From an uncultured Butyrivibrio sp. (GTDB taxonomy: Bacteria; Bacillota; Clostridia; Lachnospirales; Lachnospiraceae): a stretch of DNA of 64,000 bases. The position numbers and the translations under genes are program-made. Of this stretch, positions 5,503 to 14,070 are shown piece by piece. Within the stretch, counting starts at the first letter, position 1, and every line of letters starts with the position of its first letter. The notes under the pieces are model-generated. The model was not told the DNA's origin and made no database searches. It worked only from the letters and a program-made list of their open reading frames with translations. Where the stretch lies: the NCBI GenBank assembly GCA_946536145.1, contig CAMNEA010000001.1, positions 1-64,000 of the forward strand. The letters run 5' to 3'.

Positions 5503-7761
5503 ATGGAAAAGATTAAAGGTTATGTAGATCACATTATATATAAGGGAAATGAGACCGGGTTTGCCGTGCTGAGCCTCGTCATCGGAGATGAGGAGACGGT
5601 TGTCACCGGTACCTTTCGGGACGTCGGTGTCGGCGACACCTTAGAAGTCAGCGGGGAATATGTCACCCATCCCGTGTACGGGCACCAGTTCAAGGCGTCG
5701 GAATATACAATAGTTATGCCGGAGGACACCGTATCCATGCAGAGGTATCTCGGCTCCGGGGCCATCAAGGGTGTGGGTGAAGCGCTTGCGGCGAGGATTG
5801 TCAGGAAGTTCGGCGACGAGACCTTTCGAGTAATAGAAGAAGAACCCGAGCGCCTTGTGGAGATAAAGGGCATAAGTGAGAGGATCGCCATGAGCATCTC
5901 CATGCAGATGGCCGAAAAAAGAGAGATGCGCGATGCGATGATCTTTCTTCAGAAGTATGGCATAGGTGACGCTCTTGCGGTCAAAATATACAATACCTAC
6001 GGCAGCAGGATATATTCTGTCATCAGGGAGAACCCCTACCAGCTTTCGGATGATATAAGCGGAGTCGGATTTCGGACTGCTGATGAGATCGCTGAGAGGG
6101 TCGGCATCGGAGTTGACTCGGATTTCAGGGTAAGGAGCGGCATTCTTTATACACTGCTTCAGGCAGCCGGTGACGGCAACACGTACCTGCCTATGGATAT
6201 ACTTGTGAGCAGGACGCTCGCTGTGCTCCAGACGAGACCTGATTACTATATAAGCGATGACTTGGTCAGAATTCAGATCGGCAATCTTGCCGTGGATAAA
6301 AAGCTTGTGGTCAAGGGCGACGGAGATGTTTACGCGGCGTCCTACTACTATGAGGAGCAGGGCTGTGCAGCCATGCTCGAAGACCTGTGCGTGACGGAAG
6401 AGATGTCTTCAAAAGAGAGGCAGGATCTTCGCGAGCAGATCCTTAAGAACCAGACAGAAGGTGGGATGCAGCTTGACAAAAGACAGCTCGACGCCGTGAC
6501 AGAGAGCGTGACTAACGGAGTAGTGATCATTACCGGTGGTCCTGGCACAGGTAAGACCACAACGATAAATGCCATCATCGGATACTACAGGCGCATGGGC
6601 ATGGATATAATGCTCGCGGCACCTACGGGAAGGGCCGCCAAGAGGATGACCGAGGCCACAGGCTATGAGGCGAAGACCATCCACAGGCTCCTTGAGGTGT
6701 CGGGACAGGTGGATGATGATGAAAAGGGCAGGACAAACGCAGCTCATTTTGAGAGGAACAGAGAAAATCCGCTTGAAGCGGATGCTGTGATAATAGACGA
6801 GATGTCAATGGTTGACATTCATCTGTTCTATGCGCTGCTTAAGGCTCTTTTGCCCGGAATGCACCTTGTGCTGGTGGGAGACAGCTCTCAGCTTCCAAGC
6901 GTCGGACCGGGGCAGGTACTGAGAGACCTGATAGACAGCGGCAGGTTTCCAACGATCTATCTGCAGAAGATATTCAGACAGGCCGAGAAGAGCGACATTG
7001 TCATGAATGCGCACAGGATCCATGACGGCATTAAGCCTGTGCTTGACAATAAAAGCAGGGATTTCTTTTTCCTTGAAAGGGACAACAGCGGCGTGATCTA
7101 CAAGCACATGATAGAGCTTATAAGGGATAAGCTTCCCTCCTACGTAAAGGCTAAGCCCTACGACATACAGGTGCTCACGCCCATGAAAAAGGGACCTCTT
7201 GGGGCGGCGGAGCTTAACGGAGTTCTGCAGAAATGGCTCAACCCGCCGGATCCTTCCAAAAAAGAGTATGCATACAAGGATCATGTTTTTCGCGAGCAGG
7301 ATAAAGTCATGCAGATAAAGAACAATTACCAGATAGCCTGGGAGGTGGTCGGCGATTACAATGTCCCGATAGATTCCGGAACCGGTGTTTTTAACGGAGA
7401 CATGGGCATCATAAAGCAGATAAATGAGTACTCCCAGGAGATGGTGGTGGAGTTTGACGAGAACAAAAGAGTGAGATATCCCTTTTCCGATCTTGACGAG
7501 ATCGAGCTTTCCTATGCCATAACAATTCACAAATCCCAGGGGAGTGAGTATCCGGCAGTTATTCTGCCGATCCTTGGAGGACCCAGGATGCTGCTCGGGA
7601 GAAACCTCCTCTATACAGCGGTCACGAGAGCCAGGAATACGGTCTGCATCCTCGGCAGCAGGGAGACGGTTTTTGAAATGGTGGACAATGACCAGCAGCT
7701 TCGGAGATATACGGGATTAAAGGACAGGATAAAAGAAATAAATGACATATCGGATAAGTGA
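5503..7761 (+). CDS. recD2: RecD-like DNA helicase (RecD2/YrrC family)
   Basis: An SF1B 5'-3' DNA helicase, acting in repair and replication restart without RecB or RecC. Order: N-terminal OB-like region (MEKIKGYVDHIIY), helix-hairpin-helix repeats (GAIKGVGEALAARI, VEIKGISERIA), Walker A GGPGTGKT at residues 345-352, Walker B DEMSMVD near 432, and the C-terminal 2B/UvrD-like motif YAITIHKSQGSEYP near 670. The ORF track begins at a TTG at 5470, but that lies inside the preceding terminator; ATG 5503 gives the family N terminus and 752 aa. No ribosome site is visible before 5503, so initiation may be weak or leaderless. It overlaps comFC by 20 nt. Confidence 0.9.
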   Translation: MEKIKGYVDHIIYKGNETGFAVLSLVIGDEETVVTGTFRDVGVGDTLEVSGEYVTHPVYGHQFKASEYTIVMPEDTVSMQRYLGSGAIKGVGEALAARIVRKFGDETFRVIEEEPERLVEIKGISERIAMSISMQMAEKREMRDAMIFLQKYGIGDALAVKIYNTYGSRIYSVIRENPYQLSDDISGVGFRTADEIAERVGIGVDSDFRVRSGILYTLLQAAGDGNTYLPMDILVSRTLAVLQTRPDYYISDDLVRIQIGNLAVDKKLVVKGDGDVYAASYYYEEQGCAAMLEDLCVTEEMSSKERQDLREQILKNQTEGGMQLDKRQLDAVTESVTNGVVIITGGPGTGKTTTINAIIGYYRRMGMDIMLAAPTGRAAKRMTEATGYEAKTIHRLLEVSGQVDDDEKGRTNAAHFERNRENPLEADAVIIDEMSMVDIHLFYALLKALLPGMHLVLVGDSSQLPSVGPGQVLRDLIDSGRFPTIYLQKIFRQAEKSDIVMNAHRIHDGIKPVLDNKSRDFFFLERDNSGVIYKHMIELIRDKLPSYVKAKPYDIQVLTPMKKGPLGAAELNGVLQKWLNPPDPSKKEYAYKDHVFREQDKVMQIKNNYQIAWEVVGDYNVPIDSGTGVFNGDMGIIKQINEYSQEMVVEFDENKRVRYPFSDLDEIELSYAITIHKSQGSEYPAVILPILGGPRMLLGRNLLYTAVTRARNTVCILGSRETVFEMVDNDQQLRRYTGLKDRIKEINDISDK

Positions 7762-8488
7762 CGCGGTCCTCGATCTCTTTTACCCGGCAAGGTGTCCGGT
7801 GTGCGACGGTGTGATCGGGGCAGTGAAGATGAGCGCAGGAAGGATAAAGAGAAGGCCGCTCATTCACAGGCAGTGCAGGGACAAGATAAGATTCATACAG
7901 GGCGCTAGGTGCCTTAAGTGTTCCAAGCCACTAGCCATCGACCATGAATCGGAATACTGCAGCGACTGCATGAGCAGCAGGCACTTTTTTACAAGAGGGT
8001 TTTCTGTCTTTTCATACAGGAGCATTTCGGGATCGATATACAGGTTCAAGTACATGGGAAGGCGGGAGTACGTAAGGTTCTATGCGGCTGCGACTGAGCG
8101 CCTTCTTGGAGAAAAGCTAAGAAGCCTTGGCGTGGAAGCGATTGTCCCTGTGCCGATGTTTCGGGACAAGGAGATGATAAGAGGTTACAATCAGGCTGCT
8201 GTCTATGCGCAGGCAGTTTCGGCAAAGCTCGGGATCCCGGTATACCCGGATCTGATCAGAAGAGTCAGAAACACAGTCCCGATGAAGGAATTGGACGCGG
8301 CGGGGCGGCGCAATAATTTGAAAAAAGCTTTTAATGTAACACAAAATGATGTAAAATTTAAATGCATATTAGTAATTGATGACATCTACACAACAGGAAG
8401 TACTATTGATGAGATCGCCCATGAGTTACTGATGGCCGGTGTGAAGAAGGTGTATTTTCTTACGCTGTCCATTGGGCAAACTACTTAA
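7742..8488 (+). CDS. comFC: ComF family phosphoribosyltransferase-like protein
   Basis: ComFC/GntX family, linked in competent bacteria to DNA uptake or post-uptake processing; a cytosolic protein. It has the N-terminal zinc-ribbon cysteines (CPVCDG near 19-24, CLKCSK and CSDC before residue 75) and a C-terminal phosphoribosyltransferase fold with the PRPP loop VIDDIYTTGST at 211-221. The 248-aa length is normal. The start overlaps the recD2 end by 20 nt, implying translational coupling. It is followed 17 bp later by a YvyF-like gene, the order seen in Bacillus subtilis. No ComFA helicase is next to it. Confidence 0.87.
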   Translation: MTYRISDAVLDLFYPARCPVCDGVIGAVKMSAGRIKRRPLIHRQCRDKIRFIQGARCLKCSKPLAIDHESEYCSDCMSSRHFFTRGFSVFSYRSISGSIYRFKYMGRREYVRFYAAATERLLGEKLRSLGVEAIVPVPMFRDKEMIRGYNQAAVYAQAVSAKLGIPVYPDLIRRVRNTVPMKELDAAGRRNNLKKAFNVTQNDVKFKCILVIDDIYTTGSTIDEIAHELLMAGVKKVYFLTLSIGQTT

Positions 8489-8505
8489 ATATATGGAGGT
8501 CAATT

Positions 8506-8913
8506 ATGAATCTACGGAACTGTTCAAGGTGCGGCAAGATGTTTAACTATGTACAGGGGCCGCCTATCTGTGACGCCTGTAAAAAAGAGATTGAGGAGAG
8601 TTTCCAGAGAGTCAAGGATTATATTGATGGAAATCCCCGCGCCAGCCTGAAACAGATTTCTGAGGACAATGGTGTTACTGCTAAACAGATTCAACAGTGG
8701 ATACGTGAAGAGAGACTGATGTTCTCTAAGGATTCGCCGCTCAAGCTTGTGTGCGAAAAGTGCGGGGAACCTATTCTTACGGGAAGGTTCTGCACTAAAT
8801 GCAAGGAGACAATGGCCGATACTCTTAATGAGTCATTCGCAAGACCAAGGCCTGCGCTTCAGCGATCTGCCGGCAAGGGTCCTACGGCGGGAATGCGCTT
8901 CCTGGATACATAA
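8506..8913 (+). CDS. yvyF: YvyF-type flagellar operon protein with two zinc-ribbon motifs
   Basis: A small regulator-like protein of the 'flagellar operon protein' family. Cysteine pairs CSRC (6-9) and CDAC (22-25) open the protein, followed by a helix-turn-helix-like stretch with SLKQISEDNGVTAKQIQQWI, then a second pair CEKCG and CTKCK. At 135 aa it is typical. A TATGGAGGTC ribosome site precedes the ATG. In Bacillus subtilis yvyF follows comFC and precedes flgM; here flgM and flgN are not next to it, and membrane proteins of unknown role follow instead. Its exact molecular function is not established in the family. Confidence 0.8.
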   Translation: MNLRNCSRCGKMFNYVQGPPICDACKKEIEESFQRVKDYIDGNPRASLKQISEDNGVTAKQIQQWIREERLMFSKDSPLKLVCEKCGEPILTGRFCTKCKETMADTLNESFARPRPALQRSAGKGPTAGMRFLDT

Positions 8914-8921
8914 GGAGAAAA

Positions 8922-9317
8922 ATGTTAAATGAAGAAAAAGTCATTTTGATGACCAAAATGGCTGCGTTCATAGATCGTGAAGGCAAAAAAAATGATGCCA
9001 TAAATACATATTTCAGGAGCGATTATGTGGGATTTAACGTGATCAAATCCGTCATCAGCGCAACTATTGTATTTGGCATATTTGTCGCAACTTATATTCT
9101 TTGCAATATAGAATTTGTTTTATCCAATCTGTATAACACGGCAAATCTGCTTACTATAGGCAGGAGGTTACTTATATATTACCTCCTGCTTGTTGGCGTG
9201 TATTCTCTTGTATCATATGTCATTTATTCCTTAAGGTACACTAAGATGCGTAAGAGTATGAAGGCATATTATGGAGATCTGAAAAAACTGGCCAGAATCT
9301 ACGAAAAGGAACAATGA
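8922..9317 (+). CDS. small membrane protein of unknown function
   Basis: Not recognised. The 131-aa protein has a polar N terminus, two hydrophobic segments (about residues 42-62 and 82-104), and a basic C-terminal tail (RYTKMRKSMKAYYGDLKKL), so it is probably an inner-membrane hairpin with both ends in the cytosol. The AAGGAG ribosome site lies 4 nt before the ATG. It ends one base before the next membrane gene and sits two genes upstream of cdaA, so a link to cell-envelope or c-di-AMP physiology is possible but only inferred from position. Confidence 0.6.
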   Translation: MLNEEKVILMTKMAAFIDREGKKNDAINTYFRSDYVGFNVIKSVISATIVFGIFVATYILCNIEFVLSNLYNTANLLTIGRRLLIYYLLLVGVYSLVSYVIYSLRYTKMRKSMKAYYGDLKKLARIYEKEQ

Positions 9318-9318
9318 C

Positions 9319-10248
9319 ATGACTACACTTCTTGAATTAAAGCAATACATTAAAAGATTTTATATCAGATATGAAACCTATCTTACATACGTCTGGAAAT
9401 TTGTGCTGGCACTTGTGAGCATAATGCTGATAAACAGTAAGCTGGGGTATATGGATGCACTCACTAACGTTGCCATTGTCATGATGGCATCGCTTTTGTG
9501 CGCAATTCTGCCACCCAATTTTATTGTGCTGATATCTGCGCTGTTTGTGGTGGGACATCTGTACTCGATGGCTCTGGAATGCGCGCTTATAACAGTCATA
9601 ATCTTTTTGCTGATGTTCCTTTTGTATTTCAGGTTCTCACCCAAGGACACGCTGGCGGTTGTACTTACTCCGATCTTCTTCTTTTTGAGGATCCCCTATG
9701 TGATGCCTCTGGCAATGGGACTGCTTGGAACGCCGGCATCGGTTATTTCGGTATCCTTTGGACTTATCATTTCATATATGCTCACATATTTTTCTTCGAA
9801 TACCACAAGCTTTGGAGTGGAAGGTGTCGAGGAGGCTGCCAACAGCTTCCAGACCATAATAAGCGGCCTGATAGGTGACAAGTCGATGATCGTGATGATA
9901 GCGGCTTTTGCCATCACTCTTGTGATAGTCTATGTAATAAGACGTACTTCGGTTGACTATTCCTGGAAGATCGCGGTGGCAACAGGTGCGGTAGCACTTA
10001 TCGTGTTTACGCTGCTGGGAGATATCATGAGTGACACACATATCTCTATACCGGGGGTCATTGTAGGCACTATCATATCCGCTCTTTTGATGCTGGTTGT
10101 CGAGTTCTTTGCGTTTAATCTCGATTACAGCAGGACCGAGAAAGTACAGTTTGAAGATGATGAATATTATTACTATGTAAAGGCGGTACCCAAGGTTACC
10201 GTATCTACTCCCGAGAGGAGAGTAAAGAAGATAAACCGCGCGAGATAA
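9319..10248 (+). CDS. polytopic membrane protein of unknown function, upstream of cdaA
   Basis: Not recognised by family. The 309 aa include about eight to nine hydrophobic segments (first near 25-45, last near 235-260) and a tyrosine-rich acidic stretch DDEYYYYVK before a basic C-terminal tail. The start follows the preceding stop by one base and cdaA begins 9 bp after its end, so the three membrane genes are probably co-transcribed. A role as a partner or target of c-di-AMP signalling is an inference from context only; a transporter is equally possible. Confidence 0.6.
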   Translation: MTTLLELKQYIKRFYIRYETYLTYVWKFVLALVSIMLINSKLGYMDALTNVAIVMMASLLCAILPPNFIVLISALFVVGHLYSMALECALITVIIFLLMFLLYFRFSPKDTLAVVLTPIFFFLRIPYVMPLAMGLLGTPASVISVSFGLIISYMLTYFSSNTTSFGVEGVEEAANSFQTIISGLIGDKSMIVMIAAFAITLVIVYVIRRTSVDYSWKIAVATGAVALIVFTLLGDIMSDTHISIPGVIVGTIISALLMLVVEFFAFNLDYSRTEKVQFEDDEYYYYVKAVPKVTVSTPERRVKKINRAR

Positions 10249-10257
10249 AGGAATGAA

Positions 10258-11124
10258 ATGGAGCAAATAGATTTTATTTTTGACTTCAACAGAACAAGCC
10301 TTCATATGCCAACGATCAGATTCTCTGATGTGCTTGAGGTTCTGATCATAGCCTTTTTGGTATATCACATACTGGTATGGGCAAGGAACACCAGACTATG
10401 GTCCCTCCTTAAAGGGGTCATAGTTATTCTTGTGTTTATATTGGTGTGCGCGCTTTTAAATATGTCGACGATCTTGTGGATCGTTGAGAGAGTATTCAGC
10501 ATTGCTGTCATAGCAATGGTTGTAATCCTTCAGCCGGAACTCAGGAAGGCGCTTGAGGAACTGGGAAGGAAGAACTTTTTTGCCAACTTTTTATCTTTGG
10601 GTGACGTGAAGACTGAGGGCAGGTTTTCTGACAAGACCCTTTCAGAGATCACAAGGGCCTGTGTTGAGATGGCCAAGGTCAGAACGGGAGCCCTTATCGT
10701 TATTGAACAGAATCACCCCCTGACAGAGTATGAGAGAACAGGGATTGATGTTGACGGCATTGTGACCAGTCAGCTTCTGATCAATATTTTTGAGCACAAT
10801 ACCCCTCTTCATGATGGGGCAGTGATCATTCGCGGAGACAGGATCACTGCGGCTACCTGCTACCTTCCGCTCTCGGACAACATGGGGATCGGCAAGGAGC
10901 TTGGAACGAGACACAGGGCAGGTATCGGTGTTTCAGAGGCGACAGATTCATTTACCATAATTGTGTCAGAGGAGACAGGCAAGATAAGTGTGGCTTATGA
11001 GGGGGAACTCGAGAGATCTCTTGACAGTGACAGACTCAGGGAGAGGCTTCGGGTGATCCAGGGCAAGCATGAGGAGGAAGCGCCTATTAAGTACTTCGCC
11101 AGAAAGGCCAAGGTGAAAAAATGA
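10258..11124 (+). CDS. cdaA: diadenylate cyclase CdaA
   Basis: Makes cyclic di-AMP from two ATP molecules at the membrane; controls potassium, osmotic and cell-wall balance in Firmicutes. Three N-terminal membrane helices (about residues 25-45, 50-68, 76-93) lead to the DAC domain with the two hallmark motifs DGA (186-188, in LHDGAVII) and RHR (218-220, in GTRHRAGIG). The 288 aa are full length. The stop overlaps the start of the next gene (ATGA), and that gene is its usual partner cdaR. A glmM gene, often third in this operon, is not present here. Confidence 0.95.
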   Translation: MEQIDFIFDFNRTSLHMPTIRFSDVLEVLIIAFLVYHILVWARNTRLWSLLKGVIVILVFILVCALLNMSTILWIVERVFSIAVIAMVVILQPELRKALEELGRKNFFANFLSLGDVKTEGRFSDKTLSEITRACVEMAKVRTGALIVIEQNHPLTEYERTGIDVDGIVTSQLLINIFEHNTPLHDGAVIIRGDRITAATCYLPLSDNMGIGKELGTRHRAGIGVSEATDSFTIIVSEETGKISVAYEGELERSLDSDRLRERLRVIQGKHEEEAPIKYFARKAKVKK

Positions 11125-12401
11125 AAAAATTGACGGCCAACTGGGGACTCAAACTTGCTTCGCTGATATTTGCCATTGGAGTGTGGTTTCTTGTTACCAA
11201 CATCAATGACCCTATTACATCCGTAAGATATACCAACATTCCGGTAACTCTTAAGAATACGAACCTTATAACGGATAAGGGTCAGGTGTATACGATACTG
11301 GACAACAGTGACGTGATAAGCTCGGTTACGATATATGCGCCGAGATCAATTATCGACTCACTGAGCCAGAACAATGTGGTGGCTACCGCGGACATACAGG
11401 AATTATCAAGCCTTAATACCGCAAGCATCCATGTAGATACCAATAAATACAGCGACAAGATCGAAAAGATAGATACAAGCACGGATGTCGTGAAGCTGAG
11501 CGTCGAGAGGAAGGCGGCCAAATCGCTGGCACTTTCCGCAACAACGTCGGGAGCACTTGCTGACGGATATATGATCGGTGATGTGACAACCGAACAGAAT
11601 ATGGTGAGAATAAACGGCCCTGAGTCGGTGATAAGCAGTATCACATCTGCTACTGTCGATGTCGATGTCACGGGATTTACATCCAATATCGGGACAGACG
11701 CCGATATAGAACTGCTCGATGTCAATGGAAATGTGGTTGATTCTTCGCTTGTCACCATGAACATCAAGACGGTCAGGGTAAGCGTTGTAATATATGAGAC
11801 CAAATATGTGCCTATAACATACAACAAAGTCACGGGCGAGCCCGCAAGCGGATATATGTATACCGGCAGGATAGAGTCAGATCCGGATCAAGTTCTCATA
11901 GCCGGAAGGAGCAATGCTATTTCCTCGATCTCGGAGATCAGAGTCGATGATGCTAATATAGATATATCCGGAGTCACCGGCAATCTGGTATACACCTATG
12001 ACATCACGGACTATCTTCCAAGCGGGATCACCCTGGGGGATAAGGATTTTGGCGGCGCAGTTACTGTGACGGTTTATGTTTCTCCAATAGAGACGAGAAC
12101 TTTTGACGTTAGTGTATCCAATATAAGAGTCGAGGGTGAGGCAGAAGGGCTTAATATTTTTGTTGACGACACAGAGTATGAGACGGTTTCACTCACATTG
12201 CAGGGACTTAAGGAAAAGGTGGATGAAGTGACAGAATCATCCCTGACCGGTACAGTTAGTGTGGAGAATATGATCGCTGCTGCGCAGGATGGCACACTGA
12301 CACCGGGAACGTACAGCGCAGATGTCGAGTGGCAGCTGCCTGATGGCATTACCAGTAAGGGAGTTGTCAGCGTCTATGTCACTGTTGAAGAGGCTGATTG
12401 A
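11121..12401 (+). CDS. cdaR: YbbR-domain protein, CdaA regulator
   Basis: A membrane-anchored extracytoplasmic protein that modulates CdaA. A single N-terminal anchor (LKLASLIFAIGVWFLVTNI, about residues 9-27) is followed by four YbbR-type beta-rich repeats, each with a pattern such as IPVTLKN, ITYNKVTGEPASGY or DVSVSNIRVEG, and PESVISS or RSNAISS signatures. At 426 aa it is in the family range. Start overlaps the cdaA stop by 4 nt. Its stop codon overlaps the -35 box of a predicted promoter for the HPr gene. Confidence 0.9.
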   Translation: MKKLTANWGLKLASLIFAIGVWFLVTNINDPITSVRYTNIPVTLKNTNLITDKGQVYTILDNSDVISSVTIYAPRSIIDSLSQNNVVATADIQELSSLNTASIHVDTNKYSDKIEKIDTSTDVVKLSVERKAAKSLALSATTSGALADGYMIGDVTTEQNMVRINGPESVISSITSATVDVDVTGFTSNIGTDADIELLDVNGNVVDSSLVTMNIKTVRVSVVIYETKYVPITYNKVTGEPASGYMYTGRIESDPDQVLIAGRSNAISSISEIRVDDANIDISGVTGNLVYTYDITDYLPSGITLGDKDFGGAVTVTVYVSPIETRTFDVSVSNIRVEGEAEGLNIFVDDTEYETVSLTLQGLKEKVDEVTESSLTGTVSVENMIAAAQDGTLTPGTYSADVEWQLPDGITSKGVVSVYVTVEEAD

Positions 12402-12426
12402 CAATTTTTGGTACCTACAATACTTT
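12398..12426 (+). promoter_or_regulatory. promoter of the HPr gene
   Basis: TTGACA, a 17-bp spacer and TACTTT. The -35 is perfect and overlaps the cdaR stop; the -10 is weak. It lets the HPr gene be expressed separately from cdaA-cdaR. Confidence 0.5.
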
Positions 12427-12451
12427 ATGAGCTGCATATTCAGAGGAGGTT

Positions 12452-12466
12452 ATGCTTAAGCTATGA
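12452..12466 (+). promoter_or_regulatory. possible 4-codon leader ORF coupled to ptsH
   Basis: ATG CTT AAG CTA TGA ends in an ATGA overlap with the ptsH start at 12463. The only good ribosome site, GGAGG at 12445-12449, is close to this ATG. It could simply be chance spacing. Confidence 0.25.
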
Positions 12467-12726
12467 TAACGAGAAAAGTAATCATAACAAATCCTACGGG
12501 CTTGCACCTTCGTCCTGCAGGAAATTTATGCAAAGTCGCAATGAATTATAAATCACATATCAATTTCAATTACGGCGAGAATACCGCAAATGCAAAAAGC
12601 GTTCTGAGTGTACTCGGAGCCTGCATAAAATGCGGCGACGAGCTGGAGTTTAAATGCGAGGGACCTGATGAGGAAGAGGCCATGGAGGCCATAATTTCGG
12701 CCATTGAAACGGGGCTTGGCGAGTAA
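12463..12726 (+). CDS. ptsH: HPr phosphocarrier protein
   Basis: Carries phosphate from enzyme I to sugar-specific EIIA in the phosphotransferase system. At 87 aa it has normal HPr length; the catalytic histidine is His15 (TGLHLRPAG) and the regulatory serine is Ser46 (NAKS), exactly where HPr kinase would act. The usual Ala16 is Leu. No ptsI is next to it. The strong site AGAGGAGG lies 13 nt upstream, while a 4-codon reading frame starting at 12452 sits 2 nt from that site and ends in an ATGA overlap with this start, suggesting translational coupling. A Crh-like regulator is less likely because His15 is kept. Confidence 0.85.
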   Translation: MITRKVIITNPTGLHLRPAGNLCKVAMNYKSHINFNYGENTANAKSVLSVLGACIKCGDELEFKCEGPDEEEAMEAIISAIETGLGE

Positions 12727-12744
12727 ATTTATATATGTTAGAAT
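12716..12744 (+). promoter_or_regulatory. promoter of the DUF3048 lipoprotein gene
   Basis: TTGGCG, a 17-bp spacer and TAGAAT (five of six matches to the -10). The -35 overlaps the last codons of ptsH. Expected transcription start about 28 bp before the ATG. Confidence 0.45.
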
Positions 12745-12778
12745 CATTAGGTTAAAAATTGAGAGGAAGTTTAATTAA

Positions 12779-13969
12779 ATGAAGAGATATAGTGCTGTTT
12801 TAGCAGCTGGACTTGCTGCTATCATGTTGTTTGGATGCGGTAAGTCGTCTGATGAAGCTGTCACGGGACTTAGTATTGAAAGACTTGAGGACATCAAGGA
12901 GCCGATACCGGTAGAGACCAAAGAGGAGGAGCCGGAGCAGGAGCCTGAAGAGGAAGAAGCAGATGATGAGACACCCCCGCAGGAGGGAATGGTCAGGAGC
13001 TATTTTACCAATCAGTGGGTTGATGAGAAAATAAATACAGAAAGGCCTCTGGCCGTTATGTATCCTATAAATAAAGAGGCTCAGCCTCAGTATGGTCTGA
13101 GTAATGTGGCAGTCTTTTACGAGATCATGGAAGAGGGCAGTATGAGCCGCCAGATGGGTATAGTGGAAGACTGGGAAGGCCTTGAGCGCATAGGTAATAT
13201 CAGAAGTATCAGGGACTATTTTGTATACGCGGCACTTGAGTATGATCCCATTATCATTCACTTCGGTGGACCGGAGCTCTATGTTAAGGAGATACTTACC
13301 CGCTCTGACGTAGATAATCTTAACGGCGTCGGGGGCGTGATGGGTTCAGACTATGGCGCATTCTTCAGGATCCCTGAGGGAAGCAGGTCTGAGCACACAG
13401 CTTTTACCGACGGAGCGCATGTCGCCGCCGGTGCGGAAAAGGCCGGTTTTGCGCGTCAGCACAGGGATAAATTTGAGGGAGAGTCGCACTTTAAGTTTAC
13501 AAGTGCTTCCAAGCCCAATACTCTTGATGACTACTCTGATGCAGTTGATGCCACAGAGATAGATATGTCCGGATGTTTCCCGGTCACCAAGTCGGCTCTT
13601 AAGTATGATGAGTCCAAAGGCGAGTATCTTAAGACACTCTATGGTGTTGCCCAGAAGGACGCACTCACAGGAGAGCAGCTGTCATTTGCAAACGTGGTCA
13701 TACAGAGAGCTTATCATGAGACCCGTGATGACAACGGATATCTTGCATATCAGATGCATGACAAGACCAATGACGGATACTTCATCACCAAGGGAAAAAT
13801 GATCCATATTACATGGGAAAAGACCGGCGATTATTCTCCGACAACGTATTATGATGACAATGGAGAAGAGGTTGTATTTAATACAGGAAGAACAATGATC
13901 TTTGTGGTACAGCTTGAAGGCAAATCCTTCTCCAAATTCAAGGTAAATGGCGCTGAGTACGCAGATTGA
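12779..13969 (+). CDS. YerB-like DUF3048 lipoprotein
   Basis: A secreted, lipid-anchored protein of unknown biochemical role. The signal peptide ends in a lipobox LFGC with Cys20 as the lipidated residue. An acidic linker follows (about residues 45-66, rich in Glu and Asp). The DUF3048 core has RPLAVM near residue 88, QPQYGLSNVAVFYEIMEEG near 102-120, and IRSIRDYFVYAALEYDPI, the family's repeat of a Ser/Arg/Asp surface. The C-terminal half includes a Tyr-rich beta region. Length 396 aa. The ribosome site GAGAGGAAG precedes the ATG. It has its own promoter and is followed by a hairpin. Confidence 0.82.
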   Translation: MKRYSAVLAAGLAAIMLFGCGKSSDEAVTGLSIERLEDIKEPIPVETKEEEPEQEPEEEEADDETPPQEGMVRSYFTNQWVDEKINTERPLAVMYPINKEAQPQYGLSNVAVFYEIMEEGSMSRQMGIVEDWEGLERIGNIRSIRDYFVYAALEYDPIIIHFGGPELYVKEILTRSDVDNLNGVGGVMGSDYGAFFRIPEGSRSEHTAFTDGAHVAAGAEKAGFARQHRDKFEGESHFKFTSASKPNTLDDYSDAVDATEIDMSGCFPVTKSALKYDESKGEYLKTLYGVAQKDALTGEQLSFANVVIQRAYHETRDDNGYLAYQMHDKTNDGYFITKGKMIHITWEKTGDYSPTTYYDDNGEEVVFNTGRTMIFVVQLEGKSFSKFKVNGAEYAD

Positions 13970-13990
13970 TCTATTGTGCACATGATTTTG

Positions 13991-14014
13991 GCGGACGGCG
14001 GATTAGCCGTCCGC
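13991..14014 (+). terminator. hairpin between the lipoprotein gene and rmlD
   Basis: GCGGACGGC pairs perfectly with GCCGTCCGC around a 6-nt loop. The sequence after it (TAATGTG) is not a T-run, so termination would be weak; it may instead stabilise the upstream mRNA. Confidence 0.5.
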
Positions 14015-14070
14015 TAATGTGTTAGAAAAAGGGTGACTTAAAACATATTGTATATTTTGAGGGGGAAATA

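Noticed and set aside
6805-7530. 241-aa minus-strand ORF under recD2
   Set aside because: Complementary shadow of the helicase C-terminal domain; composition atypical and no ribosome site.
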